Shown here piece after piece: positions 1-10,388 of a stretch of 64,000 nucleotides of DNA; the first letter of the stretch is position 1; each line of letters begins with the position of its first letter. The notes beneath the pieces were generated by a model. It ran no database searches. It was not told where the DNA came from and was given only the letters and a program-made list of their open reading frames with translations. The stretch covers positions 40,001 through 104,000 of the forward strand of contig WBZZ01006415.1 of the NCBI GenBank assembly GCA_019918135.1, read 5' to 3'. The position numbers were made by a program, and so were the translations under genes. This DNA comes from Paulinella micropora (lineage: Eukaryota; Cercozoa; Imbricatea; Euglyphida; Paulinellidae).

Positions 1-81
1 GTCCTTTCGCCGTTCAGCATTTTCTCTATTTGCTTGAACAGCCTTCTTCCAATTTTCCTTTGATGCTTCCTTTGACGGCAT
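1..81 (-). CDS. N-terminus of an unknown protein, cut by the window edge
   Basis: An ATG on the minus strand at 81-79 opens a frame that stays open for all 27 visible codons. The peptide starts MPSKEASKENWKK and is rich in Lys, Glu, Asn and Arg, so it looks like a charged helical or coiled N-terminus. It is divergent to the tail-fibre-like gene that starts at 157, and the 75 bases between them are very AT-rich. This head-to-head layout is typical of compact viral genomes. No family is recognised; the call rests on the open frame and the context only. Confidence 0.45.
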   Translation of the reverse strand, partial: MPSKEASKENWKKAVQANRENAERRKD

Positions 82-156
82 AATTTAGATATGCTTTTAA
101 TCTTTGTTGCTATAATTTAACAAAAATAAATTAAATATTTAATAAATATATATAAT
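82..156. promoter_or_regulatory. AT-rich divergent intergenic region
   Basis: These 75 bases separate two divergent starts (81 on minus, 157 on plus). They consist almost only of A and T, with runs such as aaataaatatatataat just before the plus-strand ATG. This resembles the AT-rich late promoters of large DNA viruses. No defined motif was proven. Confidence 0.35.
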
Positions 157-3100
157 ATGTCGCAATATAAATCCTTACTTGGCCTTAATGAGTTGGCTGT
201 TGATAGTTTAAATATACTTAAGTTAGACTTAACCAATACCAACATAGTGGGTTTAAACACAGACAGAGTGCCAGAAGATGATGACCCCGTAAATCTTTAT
301 TACACTGACGGCCGATTTGATACAAGGTTATCCAGCAAATCAACAACTGACATCAAAGAAGGAAAAAATTCATACTATACAGAGCAACGAGTGAGAGACA
401 ACGACGAAGTCAAAGCCTCAACTCAACACCGCTCTAATACTTCCAATCCGCACCAAACCAGTTTATATAATTTGATAGACACAAACATATTCGCACAAGC
501 GAGCGGGCAATACTTAACTTACAACGATGTAGAAGGCAAATGGAAGAATACAGCCCTTGGTTCAATTGATACACTTTCAGATGTGGTTATAACCGCACCA
601 ATAGCAATGAATAGTTATCTCACGTATAATTCAATAAACTGGGTAAATAAAACATTTCCGATAAATGTTGATGAATTCGGCAATATTAGTATGGGAGGTA
701 ATTTGAATATTACAGGAGTTAATTATTAAATACGAAAGATGTTGATACTTGGATATCTGAGCACGAAGACAATAATGATAAAGTGTCCGCGGATGGTTCA
801 ATTAATACACACAGCGATGTGTTAATTACAGGAACACCCGCCAATAACCAACTGCTCATTTATAGCACAGGTCAATGGAGAAACACAAACTCACCTTTTC
901 TTAGATTGGATGGTCTCGCTATGATGTTTGGAGATTTAAATATGGGAGGTTTTAACATAACGAATGTAAATCTGGTTGATGGTATTGATGTTTCCACCCT
1001 TGATACTTCGGTGGTTAAACTAACAGGAGACCAAACAATAACGGGGAATAAAATATTTACTACTTATTTGGGTATAAAAGATTCAAATCCATTAAATACA
1101 GGTAAGTTATTCTTCAACTATAATAATAATACGGGTTCTATTTATTCGTCGGAGGTAGGTGGAGCAACGGGATATCCACTATCTATTGTCGGTTCGTCCA
1201 TATCCCTCGCTTCTACCACGGGGAGTGGAATAACATTGACTGGCAATGTTTTAAATTTTAACAGCACAACAGCAATCAGCGGACTTCCAGCACCATTCTA
1301 TGACGGCGATGCTTCAACAAAGCATATACCGATACGAAATTAGCAAAGGACGGCACAACGGCTATGACGGGCAGTTTAAATATGGGCGGTTTTGCGATTA
1401 CGAATGTAGGCAATGTTGATGGTGTGGATGTTTCTACTCTTGATACTTCGGTGGTTAAACTAACAGGAGACCAAACCATAGCAGGAAATAAAAGGTATTT
1501 ATCAATTTTAGAAGTAAGTGGTTCATCCAATCCGACTACTTTTGACGGCATCGGTGTAGCCTTTGATACAAAAATAGGAATGATTGCAGCACAAAAAACA
1601 GCAACAGCGACTTGGTATCCGATACAAATAACGGGTTCGTATGTAGAGTTATATTCAGGTAATACTTTGATTATAACCGCAACTGGCACTACACTCAATT
1701 TGAATAACAACAAAATAACAAACTTAGCCACACCATCAGCAACAACGGACGGAGCAAACAAAAGTTATGTGGATACATTAGACGGGCAAAATGTGAAACT
1801 AACTGGAAACCAAACCATAGCAGGAATTAAGACATATAGCAGTGGTGTTGAAATTACTGGAAATTCAATCAATTCAACAACAAAAGGCACATTCATCGTT
1901 TTCAATTCTACAAGTAATATCGGTTCTATTGCTAGTTTGGATATGAAAACTGCAACATATTACAACTTTGAAATTTCTGCGAAAAAAATAAGTTTTATTA
2001 TTGACGGGACGATTGTTTCGTGGTTTAATGCTACTGAATTAGATTGTAATAGCAGTCGGATTGTTAATCTAGGAGCACCACAAAATGCGAATGAAGCGGT
2101 AAATAGGCAATATCTGGATGACAATTGTGTGAAACTAACAACAGACCAAACCATAACAGGAAGTAAAACATTTAATGGGGCAAGCACTACGATAAAATAT
2201 CTAACTTTAACGAACAACGCCGATTTTAATAATCAAACTATCACTAATGGTGGAAATATAACATATAATGGGGCGAGGATATTAAACCAAAATGGAGGAG
2301 ATATATTCTCACAGACATCAGGAGATTATCAATATTTCTTATTTACTCTAAATACCGCTACAAGTGGAACCGCGAACCAAAGAGGTTATGTATTCACGAA
2401 TGTAGCATTTGATGTAAAAGGAGCAGGTCTTTATATTTCAAAACTTTTGGATAATAAAAGTGCTTCGTCTGACATCGTCCGTTTTAACAATGCTGGTGGT
2501 ATGCGGTTTTATGGTGCTTTGGATATGAACTCAAACAACATAACAAATGGCGGAACAATAACGGGAACTACATTAACGGCAACCGCGGGTATATCAACGA
2601 CGACACTAACGGCGAGTGGATTAATAACGGCAGATAGCGGTTGTAAGTTATCTATTCAAAATAAAGTAGATGGAGGAAATGGGCAAGGTATATTTCTGTG
2701 GGATACAGACAACTCAGGATGGGGTATTTATATGGCTCAACCAGGGGCAGGTAAAAGTCTATCTGGAGGGTCTGCGGTTGCAGGCAACGATATTTCAGGC
2801 TTTGCTGTAAGATTTAGGTCTGGTTTTGCTTCGACTGATGGTTTTGTGTGGGAAAATTCTAATGAGCAATTGTTAATGTCATTGAATGGGGCAAACGGAA
2901 CTTTATGGACAAAAGGATTGATAACGGCTAGTGCGGGGATATCAACAACAACGGCAACCGCAAGTGGATTAATAACGGCAAATGCTGGGATATCTGTTGT
3001 TAATAGCACGGCAGATATAAGAGGAGAAGCAAGAAGTGGGTCTCATGCTACACCAGTCGGGTTATATGTCACAGCCAATCTTGAGCATCTTCTGCTGGTG

Positions 3101-4037
3101 TTGAATTCAGACACAGCAACGGGACACAGGGAGTTGGTTTTGGTTATAATTCAATATATGCTACGGGAAGCAATACCAATCAAGATTTAAATTTTTATGC
3201 GAGGGGGACTGGAGTAATCTATGCTCAGATTGATGCAAGCATGACGACAGCATCCAGTGGATTTTTAACATTAAGAAAAAGACCATCAAATACGACCAAC
3301 CCGCAAATATTTATGAAAGCAGGAGACGCATCAGGTTATGCGGTAGTAATGAATACAGGTGGTTTATTACAGGCTTGGTCGACTTCATTATCAAATGGTG
3401 AAAACAATACGGGTTATGTTTATTTGAATGCGGGAGCAAATACATGGTCTTCTGGTTCAGATAGGAGATTAAAATCAGATATTAAAACACTAGACTGTGA
3501 GGGATGTTGTGAGAAATTAATGAAAATTAATTGTTGCTCATATTATTGGAAATCAGACGAGAAAAAAGAGAAAAAGAGCCACGGATTTATCGCCGACGAG
3601 GTTAAAAAAATATTTCCAGAATTTGTATCTGAAAGTGGAATGAAGGCAGACGACGGAAAAAGCATCCTTGAAGGAGTATCATATATATGGAATTTATACC
3701 AATACTGGTTAGTGCTTTTCAACACATGGCGGAAAAGGTAGTTAATTTAGAAAAAGAAAATAAAAATCTTATGAATATACTACAAGACCAAATCAATTGG
3801 CAGAAATCAGAGTGGCCGTTCTTGATAATGTCAAATAATACAACTAGACTTCACAAACCCCCACCTATTATGGATATGGATGGCGAACTAACTCCCGAAT
3901 TAAAGTCTCGTGTTCTTGAAGTAGAACTAAAGACTGAGGAAAAAAAAGTAGAGCACGAATTGGAAGATAACTGGAATTGTTGTTGTGACGGAGTGCGAGA
4001 TTACGCAAACAAGTGGTTAATACTTAACAACGATTAA
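157..4037 (+). pseudogene. Tail-fibre-like virion protein with S74 chaperone domain (viral fossil)
   Basis: This stretch encodes a long repetitive fibre protein. Phage-type fibre signatures recur, for example NMGGFNITNV, VVKLTGDQTI and the 'ATTDGANKSYVD' type motif around 1730-1780. The VKLTGDQTI block occurs at about 1015, 1455, 1790 and 2130. Near 3455-3640 is the hallmark of the peptidase S74 intramolecular chaperone (SDRRLKSDI, later HGFIADEV). A short helical tail (EKVVNLEKENKN) follows, as is usual after this domain. In known proteins S74 trimerises the fibre and then cleaves itself off. The region is AT-rich, unlike the GC-rich block to its right. It looks broken, with a few interruptions, and is treated as an old virus copy. 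The same fibre architecture occurs in phages, giant viruses and Polinton-like viruses, so the parent family is open. Confidence 0.75.
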
Positions 4038-4292
4038 AGGCGGTTCCCCATATCTTGCTCTAATATTAGACTCTCGTCTGTAGCATTTAATGGAGCAGAT
4101 TGTGAAAAACTCAATACTATCTACACCATAAAAATTACCTGCTATAATAGGAGGGTGCGACTGGAATGTGCGAGACAAGCCACATATATTACAAAATTCT
4201 TCTTTATAATTCGGCTGGGGCATTTCCGAATAAACAAATGTCCTTATATGTCCAACTATATCACTCGGCAATTCGCGTATTATTATTGACAT
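4017..4292 (-). CDS. Small Cys-containing protein of unknown function
   Basis: A 91-residue frame starts at 4292 and converges with the fibre gene, overlapping its end by about 21 bases. The N-terminus (IIRELPSDIVGHIRTFV) resembles the first helix of an F-box. The middle holds a Cys-x2-Cys pair (FCNICGLS) and later an IKCY Cys, so a small zinc-binding fold is possible. Its start is only 24 bases from the divergent gene at 4317, which fits compact viral spacing. Function is not known; the F-box resemblance is weak. Confidence 0.5.
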   Translation of the reverse strand: MSIIIRELPSDIVGHIRTFVYSEMPQPNYKEEFCNICGLSRTFQSHPPIIAGNFYGVDSIEFFTICSIKCYRRESNIRARYGEPPLIVVKY

Positions 4293-4316
4293 GTTTTATA
4301 TAATTTAAAATATAAA
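4293..4316. promoter_or_regulatory. 24-bp divergent promoter gap
   Basis: The gap between divergent ATGs at 4292 and 4317 is entirely AT-rich (gttttatataatttaaaata), with a TATA-like core readable on both strands. Two genes must be driven from at most this gap plus coding sequence. This is common in large DNA viruses and unusual for host genes. Confidence 0.4.
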
Positions 4317-5111
4317 ATGAACCTTTTTGGTCAAAGCACGAATACACCATCGTCATCAACTACATCGTCGTCGTCTTCTTTATCTATTGATAGCATAAAA
4401 GACGCACTACCAACAACCGCCTTCGGAGAATTGCGAACGGCCACTTTGTCGCCAGTATTACAAAATGTATTTACATATGGTATTAATACGCGGTTTTTTG
4501 ACAAAACAGAAACAAACGGCGGGGTGGTATCAACTGCTAATTCAATGGCGGTTTTGACTACATCGGCCTCAGGTAATTCAACCGCACAGATTACGACTAT
4601 TGAACGGGCAAAATATAGAAGTGGTATGGGTTTGGTTGCTAGATTTTCCGCATTGTTTCCGTCATCCATTGCAGCAGACTTTCAATTGCGATATTGGCAT
4701 AGGCACACCAGCAGACAATTTATGTTTTAGGCAATCAAACTTGGGAATGTCTGTTGTCGGCGGGAGTGTGTAGAAAATGTGGTCAGTCAATATGCGTGGA
4801 ATGTTGATAAATGTAATAATACTGGAAACTTCCCCGCAATTGATTTTACCAAATTGAATGTGTTTGAAATAGTTGTTCAATATCTGGGTAGTGGTCAGAT
4901 TACATTCAAAATTGAAAACCCGCGAACTGGACGAATGGAAGTAATTCATGCGATTAAATATGCGAGCACTGCTACCACGCCATCATTAGATCAGGCGGCG
5001 TTTGCTATTTATGCGAAGGCGTATTCATCAAGTCTGGCATCCGTTGTAATGAACTGCAATATTGATCGGACTATTGCTATAACCAACTCGTATGATAATG
5101 TCAAGAGATAA
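4317..5111 (+). pseudogene. Virion-like structural protein (viral fossil)
   Basis: After a Ser/Thr-rich N-terminus the protein carries blocks that I associate with a structural protein family of phages and giant viruses: an NTRFFDKTETNGG segment, then TTIERAKYRSGMGLVARF, and near the C-terminus LNVFEIVVQYLGSGQITFKI and IENPRTGRMEVIHAIKYA. The length and the beta-rich pattern fit a capsid-surface or fibre-associated protein. The reading frame looks interrupted, so the copy is broken. It lies directly downstream of the fibre gene and has the same AT-rich composition, so the two probably came in together. The exact role is inferred. Confidence 0.55.
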
Positions 5112-5403
5112 TAGGCAGGGGCCGTAAATAGGCCTGAACACCCCCCATTGCCAATGTACCCACCCGTCACCGCAAAAAACCTGAGACACACACCGGGGGG
5201 CAGCCCCGCCCACCGGCCGCCCAAAAAAAGCCCACACAACACCCGGACAGTCTCCCCCCCCGTCCCCAAGGGGAGCACGCCCCTGCGAGCTATTTCTTGC
5301 CAAAACAAAGGAGGGAAAGGGGCGGGGGAGGGGGGAAGATGACCTGTGTGTTCCTCCTACTCTCCGTCTGTCGCGCTCCCTTGCGATCGTCTGTACACAC
5401 AAT
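5112..5403. other. Composition boundary between AT-rich and GC-rich viral blocks
   Basis: No gene is seen. Base composition changes abruptly here, from AT-rich coding DNA to GC-rich DNA with G and C homopolymers. The segment is C-rich on the plus strand (gtctccccccccgtccccaa near 5250). It may be the junction between two separate insertions. Confidence 0.5.
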
Positions 5404-7266
5404 TTAGGGAGAAAAGGTGAGCGCAGGGTGTGGCCCAGGCAAAAGGAAAAGACAAAGGTGTGCATGATTCTGTGCACGATGCAGGCCCTCGGATACAAAC
5501 GAACAACATAAAACAAACGAGAAAATACACAGCCGCATCCATCTCAAGGGGGGGGGGAAGTCACCTTTCGCCTGCTTGTTCTCGGCTGTAGCTACTTCTT
5601 GTTGCTTTGTATCCGATGGTATATGTTCTCCTTCGTACGGAGAGACTGCGGTCGCAATAGGAATGTCGAGGGAGACGGCGCAGGGCCGCGCGAGACAGAG
5701 CTTGTAGCGCGTGGCATGGGGCAGCAAGAAGCGCGCCCGGGATACATTCCGAGCGCAATTCGCGCTGAGGCAGGTAATGGTCAATTCGGTTTGGCCCAAG
5801 GTCAGGAGCAAGCGATTGGAGTGATGCGGATCAGTGCTGCCCGTCGCGGCGTGGCGGAAAGGGCAGACGGCGGTATTCTTGGTCGTGTAGCCCATGATGT
5901 AACCCGAGGGCTTCCAAACGACGGTTTCGAGCTGAACCTCGGACCCCAAGTAAGGCACAGTGTGCGCACGCAGGAGCGCGCTCATGTGGTCCTGCGCGTA
6001 GCGGCGGGGCCCGCCGAGAGTAAGAGCGAGCCGACAATTAGGCCCGGGCGCGCGACTGACTTGGCCCGCGACCTGTGCCCCCCAGTTCAGAGGACCTACC
6101 GACCTGCGAGGCACGGGAAGGGAAAAGTGCGCCCCTTTTTTGTCGTGCAGTCCCAACGCTGAGATTGCGGGCTCCGGGGTAGAGGCCTTTTCAGGCTGCC
6201 GCTGCTGGCGAGAAATGTTGCCGGCACGCTCTCGAAAGCGCACGGACTGCGGGTCCTGCCACGCGGGACCTGCTGCGGTGGCGTCGGTTTCGCCCACGCT
6301 GGCCAGCAGCACAAAGCTATCCAATTGTTGGTCCGTCATTCTGTCGCAAAGCTCAAAGACGAGGCCGGCCGCGAGGAATTCGGTGTCGACTGTCGGCGGT
6401 TGGCCGGAGCTGCTGCCGCCCGCCGGTCGAAAGTGGTAGCGGGCAAAGGGCAGCAAGGGCCGCTGTGCATAGACTGGGATGTGGCAATTTTGGCCATGGC
6501 GGCAGTCCCCTTTGCGTATGTTTGCCTGGAAGCACCCGGCGCAGGGCTTGCGTTCGGCCTTGTCGCAGAATGGGTAGCGACACATGCCTCCTCCTTGTTT
6601 GTAGATGGACAGGTCTACCACCGTAGACAGGTCGACATCTGTTGCGAAGGATGGATGGAGGCGCGCAAATTCGGCAGTCGCCTCGCACATGAGCCAACCG
6701 GCGTCTGCCCAACCCAAAATTAGCTCGGGGAACACGACGTGGTACGAAAGTTTGTCATACTTGTTAAGCTGGCGACGGCGGCCCCCGGATGGTGTGTTGG
6801 GCAGGGTCTGCCACTTCTCTACGCGGCCGTGGCTCTGCAGCACGTGGGCGGTGCAAACGCGCCAGGCCTCGGCCACGGACTTGCTCTCGGCGGCCAGACG
6901 CATAATAACTAGCCGGGCCAGCACGACGAGTAAGCGCTGCATGAATTCCAGAAAGCGCTTGGGCGTGAGCTCCGGGGTTTGCCGCGCGTCGAGGTCGACT
7001 ATGAGGGCCGAGGGACTGTGGATGACCTGCACCAGGGCGATTCGATTGAGCACTGGCGCGTAGGGGTTGCGCGCCAGCCTGCGTAACAGGCCTAGCATTT
7101 CTTTCTGCTCAGAAACCGTCAAATATAGCCGGCCGCCTGACATGAGGGTAAAGTTGGCTGTCTTTTGTTCCTCCACGCGGCGCTTGCCAGTATCCAGCAG
7201 GGTTTGGATCTGCCGAAACAAGCTACGGCCGAGGGCCCAATGGATTTCCTGCGGGATTTGCATCAT
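5404..7266 (-). CDS. PrimPol / herpes UL52-type primase
   Basis: The 620-residue protein carries the archaeo-eukaryotic primase core. There is an hhDhD motif (LIVDLDAR, Asp near 91 and 93), an S-x-H motif (LSYHVVF, near 174-176) and a third acidic motif (VVDLSIYKQGG, Asp near 218) followed by the CRYPFCDK segment, where nucleotide-contacting residues normally sit. Near residues 475-515 is a zinc-binding element of the PrimPol/UL52 kind: CPFRH, then HHSNRLLL, then a Cys-x4-Cys (CLSANC). The His-Ser-Asn step and Cys-x4-Cys spacing match the family. Such enzymes make RNA or DNA primers for replication. The gene is head-to-head with the nuclease-like gene at 7589. The start is the second of two possible codons (an upstream GTG was not used). 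It appears intact. UL52-type primases occur in herpesviruses, several large DNA viruses and as eukaryotic PrimPol. Confidence 0.82.
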   Translation of the reverse strand: MMQIPQEIHWALGRSLFRQIQTLLDTGKRRVEEQKTANFTLMSGGRLYLTVSEQKEMLGLLRRLARNPYAPVLNRIALVQVIHSPSALIVDLDARQTPELTPKRFLEFMQRLLVVLARLVIMRLAAESKSVAEAWRVCTAHVLQSHGRVEKWQTLPNTPSGGRRRQLNKYDKLSYHVVFPELILGWADAGWLMCEATAEFARLHPSFATDVDLSTVVDLSIYKQGGGMCRYPFCDKAERKPCAGCFQANIRKGDCRHGQNCHIPVYAQRPLLPFARYHFRPAGGSSSGQPPTVDTEFLAAGLVFELCDRMTDQQLDSFVLLASVGETDATAAGPAWQDPQSVRFRERAGNISRQQRQPEKASTPEPAISALGLHDKKGAHFSLPVPRRSVGPLNWGAQVAGQVSRAPGPNCRLALTLGGPRRYAQDHMSALLRAHTVPYLGSEVQLETVVWKPSGYIMGYTTKNTAVCPFRHAATGSTDPHHSNRLLLTLGQTELTITCLSANCARNVSRARFLLPHATRYKLCLARPCAVSLDIPIATAVSPYEGEHIPSDTKQQEVATAENKQAKGDFPPPLRWMRLCIFSFVLCCSFVSEGLHRAQNHAHLCLFLLPGPHPALTFSP

Positions 7267-7588
7267 CACAAACTGATTTTTTTCTTTTAATACTTTTTTA
7301 ACTGGGGCTTTTTGGCGAGAAGAAGAAGAAGAAAAATACTAGCTGAGAGAGAGAAGGGGGGGGGGACGGTCGAAAATGGAGGGAAGAGACAGTGCCGCCC
7401 ACCAACGCCGTCCGTCGGGCGGACTGTCAAATTATTTTCTTCTTTCCCCTTTCCTATCCCCCTCCCCCCCCCCAAAAAAAAAGACTTTGGACTTTAGCAG
7501 ACAATTTGCGCACAAAACAGACAAAGAAATCCTAACCATTTGTCGCAAAGTTGCCGGGTCCTGTCTTAACCTCCTTTCCATTCTCGAA
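7267..7588. promoter_or_regulatory. Divergent intergenic region with homopolymer tracts
   Basis: This gap separates the primase start (7266, minus) from the zinc-ribbon/nuclease start (7589, plus). It holds a T-rich stretch just upstream of the primase, a G10 run near 7354, and a C10 run followed by A10 at about 7463-7483. It probably contains both promoters; no defined box was identified. Confidence 0.4.
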
Positions 7589-9946
7589 ATGAGCTTGCTC
7601 GACTTCTTTGGCCAAGCAAGCTATAACTCGGAGGCCGGTCGTAGTTTGCGTGACGGGCCCCAGAAGAAGCGCAGAACAGAACATGAGGTACCTGTCGTCC
7701 CGTTATATCAGGTGGATGCCAAGCTCGTGCAAGCGTTGACCGCTCATGAGTTGCCAGTTCTTCGACAAAAGGACAAGCCGCGCTTCGCGCCTTCGTTACT
7801 GCACATCCTAGACATTCGGCCGTCACCAACCCTGAGCTTCAAGTGCCTGATCTGTCTCGCCCAGCTCTCTTACAGCCTTCAAGAAATCCTGGCGGCGCAA
7901 GGTACGAAAGAGCACTGCCAGGGCTGGTCTTTGCTGCGTTGCCAGCTGGGCAGCTGGCCACAAATCGACTTCCGACGCGTCAGGCAGACTAGCGACGGTT
8001 GGGAGGTCAAGGCTGCGTGCCGCTTGTGCGGTGATTCTGGCTGGCGGGGGATTAACGCGTTCAAGGGTTGTGTGTTTGAGCAGTGTTGCGGCGACCGGGA
8101 CAGGTTGCAAGCCGCTCTGGGGTGGGAGTGTGACAAGGCGCGTTTGACGGTGGGGGGCTGGCCGCCCGCGCTGCAGACTGTCGCGCCAACTGTTGCCTCG
8201 CTGTCGTTTTTCTGCCATGTATGCCAGCAGAGCTGGAGCCCGGCCCCGGCGGAATTCCTGCAACGTGGCGGCCGGCACTGCGAGCAAGAGTGGTCGCGGG
8301 AACGCTGCCAGGGCGCCAAGGCGTGGCAGTACCTGGAATTTCTCGAGAGCCCGCGGAAGTTGTGGCCGTCGTCGCCCGACTACAGTGTGCCCTTCCGTTG
8401 CACCGTGTGCGGCCTGCGACAGGAGGACGAGGTCGGCTCGTTTCAGGGCTGCCGCCTGTGCGGCGGTGAGTGGGCGCGGGTGCTGTCCAGGTTGGAGCAG
8501 GACACTGTGGGAAATGTCGACAGTCCGAAGAAGACCGTCGGCCCGAACGAATACGCCGTGCACTGCGGCCCGCTCGTGAGCCGACGTCCGGGCGCGCCAA
8601 GTAGCTGCCGAGATAAGCTTGAGCTGCTCTGCCACTGGTGTGCGATAGAGTGGCAACAGACGGTGGCAGAGTTCTTGGACAGAGCGTGGAGAGGGCAGCC
8701 GCACTGCGACCACGATGTGTCGCTCGGCCGTTGGACCGGCGCCGACGGCGCGCGGGTCGTCGACATTTCCCACATTTTGCAGGGCGCGTGGCTCAAGCTG
8801 CAATGTGCGGCCGGGCACGTCCAGGACGAGTTCCTGGCCAAGCCTGACGCCCATCGTTGGCGTGGCTGCGGCTGGCAGTACTGGGTCTGCTGCCTCTGCA
8901 AACTAGCAAGCGAGTACGGCGGTGCAAACGACGAGCCTTTGTATCTGTACCAGCGGCGGCCGGACTGGCTAGATGACGACGTTTGGAAGCAGATGGCGGG
9001 GCGACAAGTGTCGGGCCCACAGCCGCGCCCGTGCTTTGTCAGCCGGCCCGACACCGTGTCAACGCCGCCGGTGCTAGAGGACCTGACGAACGTCGGCATG
9101 CAGCTGGCGAACGTCGGCACGCAGCTCGCGCAGAGCGCGATCTCTCCCGACAAGGCGCTGCAAAAAATCTCGCAGCTGCACAGGGAAATAGATGTGCGCT
9201 CAAAACACAACGGCCGCCTGCTGAGCCGTGCGAGGGACATCGAAAAGCTGCTGCAACTCGTGCGCGACAACGCGCAGACGCCTGTCATGTTTGGAAAGTA
9301 CAAAGACCGCGGCTGGCTCGCCCTTGTGCGCGACGACAAATACCTGAAGTGGTGCTTTGGCACAAAACCCAAACACCTACCGCCATCCGCCATGGAGTTC
9401 AGAGACCTGGCGGCGGCGCTGGCCTGCCAGCTGCCGGGGCCGACGGTCGGCGTCAGGGAGTCCGACACGCATTACTTGGCCAAGCTCAAGCTGTGCCGTT
9501 GGTTGCGTCTAAAAACCACCGACGACGGCAGCCTGTCCTGGAAACAAATACAAGTCTCGCACGGGTTTGGGTCCCACCACAAGGGCGTGCTGGGCGAATA
9601 TCCAGTGGGCTCCGACCTGTGGCTAGACCTGATCAAGCCCGCCGCTTTCGCGCCCTGGAGACTGCGAGACTATGACAATCTCAAACTCTGTCTGTCGGAT
9701 AATTTGTCGGCCGAGAGGCTGCGAACTCGCTACGTGATCGACGTGGTGGTCTTGGGTAGCGAAGGCCCTGCCCTGGGGTTTGAGGTGTGCTACAGCCACA
9801 AGTCCGACCGCCCCGAGAGGCTCAGGGCCATCGCCAGCAAAACTCCTCCGGGCTTCCAGCTGTTTGAAATCGACGCGAATTGGATCCGCAGCCAGAGTGA
9901 GGAGCCTCCTGCGCAGCTGCAGCTGCAGCCACTCCTGCCGTGCTAA
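7589..9946 (+). CDS. Multi-zinc-ribbon protein with C-terminal CoiA-like PD-(D/E)XK nuclease domain
   Basis: The 785-residue protein starts at the ATG in front of SLLDFFGQ, which resembles an N-terminal PCNA-binding box without the Gln. Residues about 75-450 hold at least five repeats of a zinc-ribbon type: a hydrophobic strand, Cys-x2-Cys, a helix, then Cys or Cys-x2-Cys (FKCLICLAQ, FFCHVCQQS, FRCTVCGLR, LLCHWCAIEW). A helical segment follows. The C-terminal domain has DTHYLAKLKLCRWL, then YVIDVVVLG (Asp718), then GFEVCYSHK (Glu732, Lys738), then FEIDANWI. This order fits CoiA-like nucleases of the PD-(D/E)XK fold, where His/Lys, Asp and Glu-x-Gln/Lys positions form the active site. A role in DNA repair, recombination or defence against other DNA is inferred. 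Head-to-head with the primase; appears intact. Confidence 0.62.
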   Translation: MSLLDFFGQASYNSEAGRSLRDGPQKKRRTEHEVPVVPLYQVDAKLVQALTAHELPVLRQKDKPRFAPSLLHILDIRPSPTLSFKCLICLAQLSYSLQEILAAQGTKEHCQGWSLLRCQLGSWPQIDFRRVRQTSDGWEVKAACRLCGDSGWRGINAFKGCVFEQCCGDRDRLQAALGWECDKARLTVGGWPPALQTVAPTVASLSFFCHVCQQSWSPAPAEFLQRGGRHCEQEWSRERCQGAKAWQYLEFLESPRKLWPSSPDYSVPFRCTVCGLRQEDEVGSFQGCRLCGGEWARVLSRLEQDTVGNVDSPKKTVGPNEYAVHCGPLVSRRPGAPSSCRDKLELLCHWCAIEWQQTVAEFLDRAWRGQPHCDHDVSLGRWTGADGARVVDISHILQGAWLKLQCAAGHVQDEFLAKPDAHRWRGCGWQYWVCCLCKLASEYGGANDEPLYLYQRRPDWLDDDVWKQMAGRQVSGPQPRPCFVSRPDTVSTPPVLEDLTNVGMQLANVGTQLAQSAISPDKALQKISQLHREIDVRSKHNGRLLSRARDIEKLLQLVRDNAQTPVMFGKYKDRGWLALVRDDKYLKWCFGTKPKHLPPSAMEFRDLAAALACQLPGPTVGVRESDTHYLAKLKLCRWLRLKTTDDGSLSWKQIQVSHGFGSHHKGVLGEYPVGSDLWLDLIKPAAFAPWRLRDYDNLKLCLSDNLSAERLRTRYVIDVVVLGSEGPALGFEVCYSHKSDRPERLRAIASKTPPGFQLFEIDANWIRSQSEEPPAQLQLQPLLPC

Positions 9947-10388
9947 AGGCTCGACAGTCATGGTGTGTGCGTAGACTTGGCTTAGCCCTCTCTCTCTCTC
10001 TCTCTCTCTCTGAATCGACCAAGGTGTCTTCCAGTAAAAAGAATTTGTTTTCTTTTTTTTTGGGGGGGGGGCCGGGTCTCTGGACTGTAGGCACAGGTAG
10101 CGCGGAGGCCCCCCCCTCCCCTCCTCACACACAAGAAACAAGGGAAGGGGCAGAGAGACAATTAGATCCTACAAATCTTGGACTCTCAAAAAAAGCACCT
10201 GCACGCGTCGTCCGGTAAATTGCGGCATCTGCGCGTGTGTGTGTGAAGCTTCTTTTTCGGGGGGGGGGGGGGGGCCGCGCCCGCCTTGCCAAAGTCCCCA
10301 AGGCCGCCGTCCGTAGATAAAGTCCAAGAAACCCCCCCAAAAAAGGTGTTGTGGATGATGCCAACAAAGCTGCAGACGGCCTCGCAGC
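9947..10388. other. Gene-free gap with (TC)n and poly(T)/poly(G) tracts
   Basis: No gene is supported. The gap holds a (TC)n run at about 9988-10011, a T8-G10 tract near 10052-10070, and a G16-17 tract near 10259-10275 followed by CCGCG. The G runs next to CC are copies of the element described as a separate finding. Confidence 0.45.

Noticed and set aside
157-5111. Bacterial prophage or contamination
   Set aside because: Not favoured, because the block joins the GC-rich island and eukaryotic retroelements in one contig and has AT-rich promoter gaps of the large-virus type. An assembly join cannot be fully excluded.
8443-9468. Serine- and Cys-rich minus-strand frame of about 340 codons
   Set aside because: It lies antisense to the zinc-ribbon/nuclease gene, whose plus-strand frame has regular CxxC motifs and catalytic residues.
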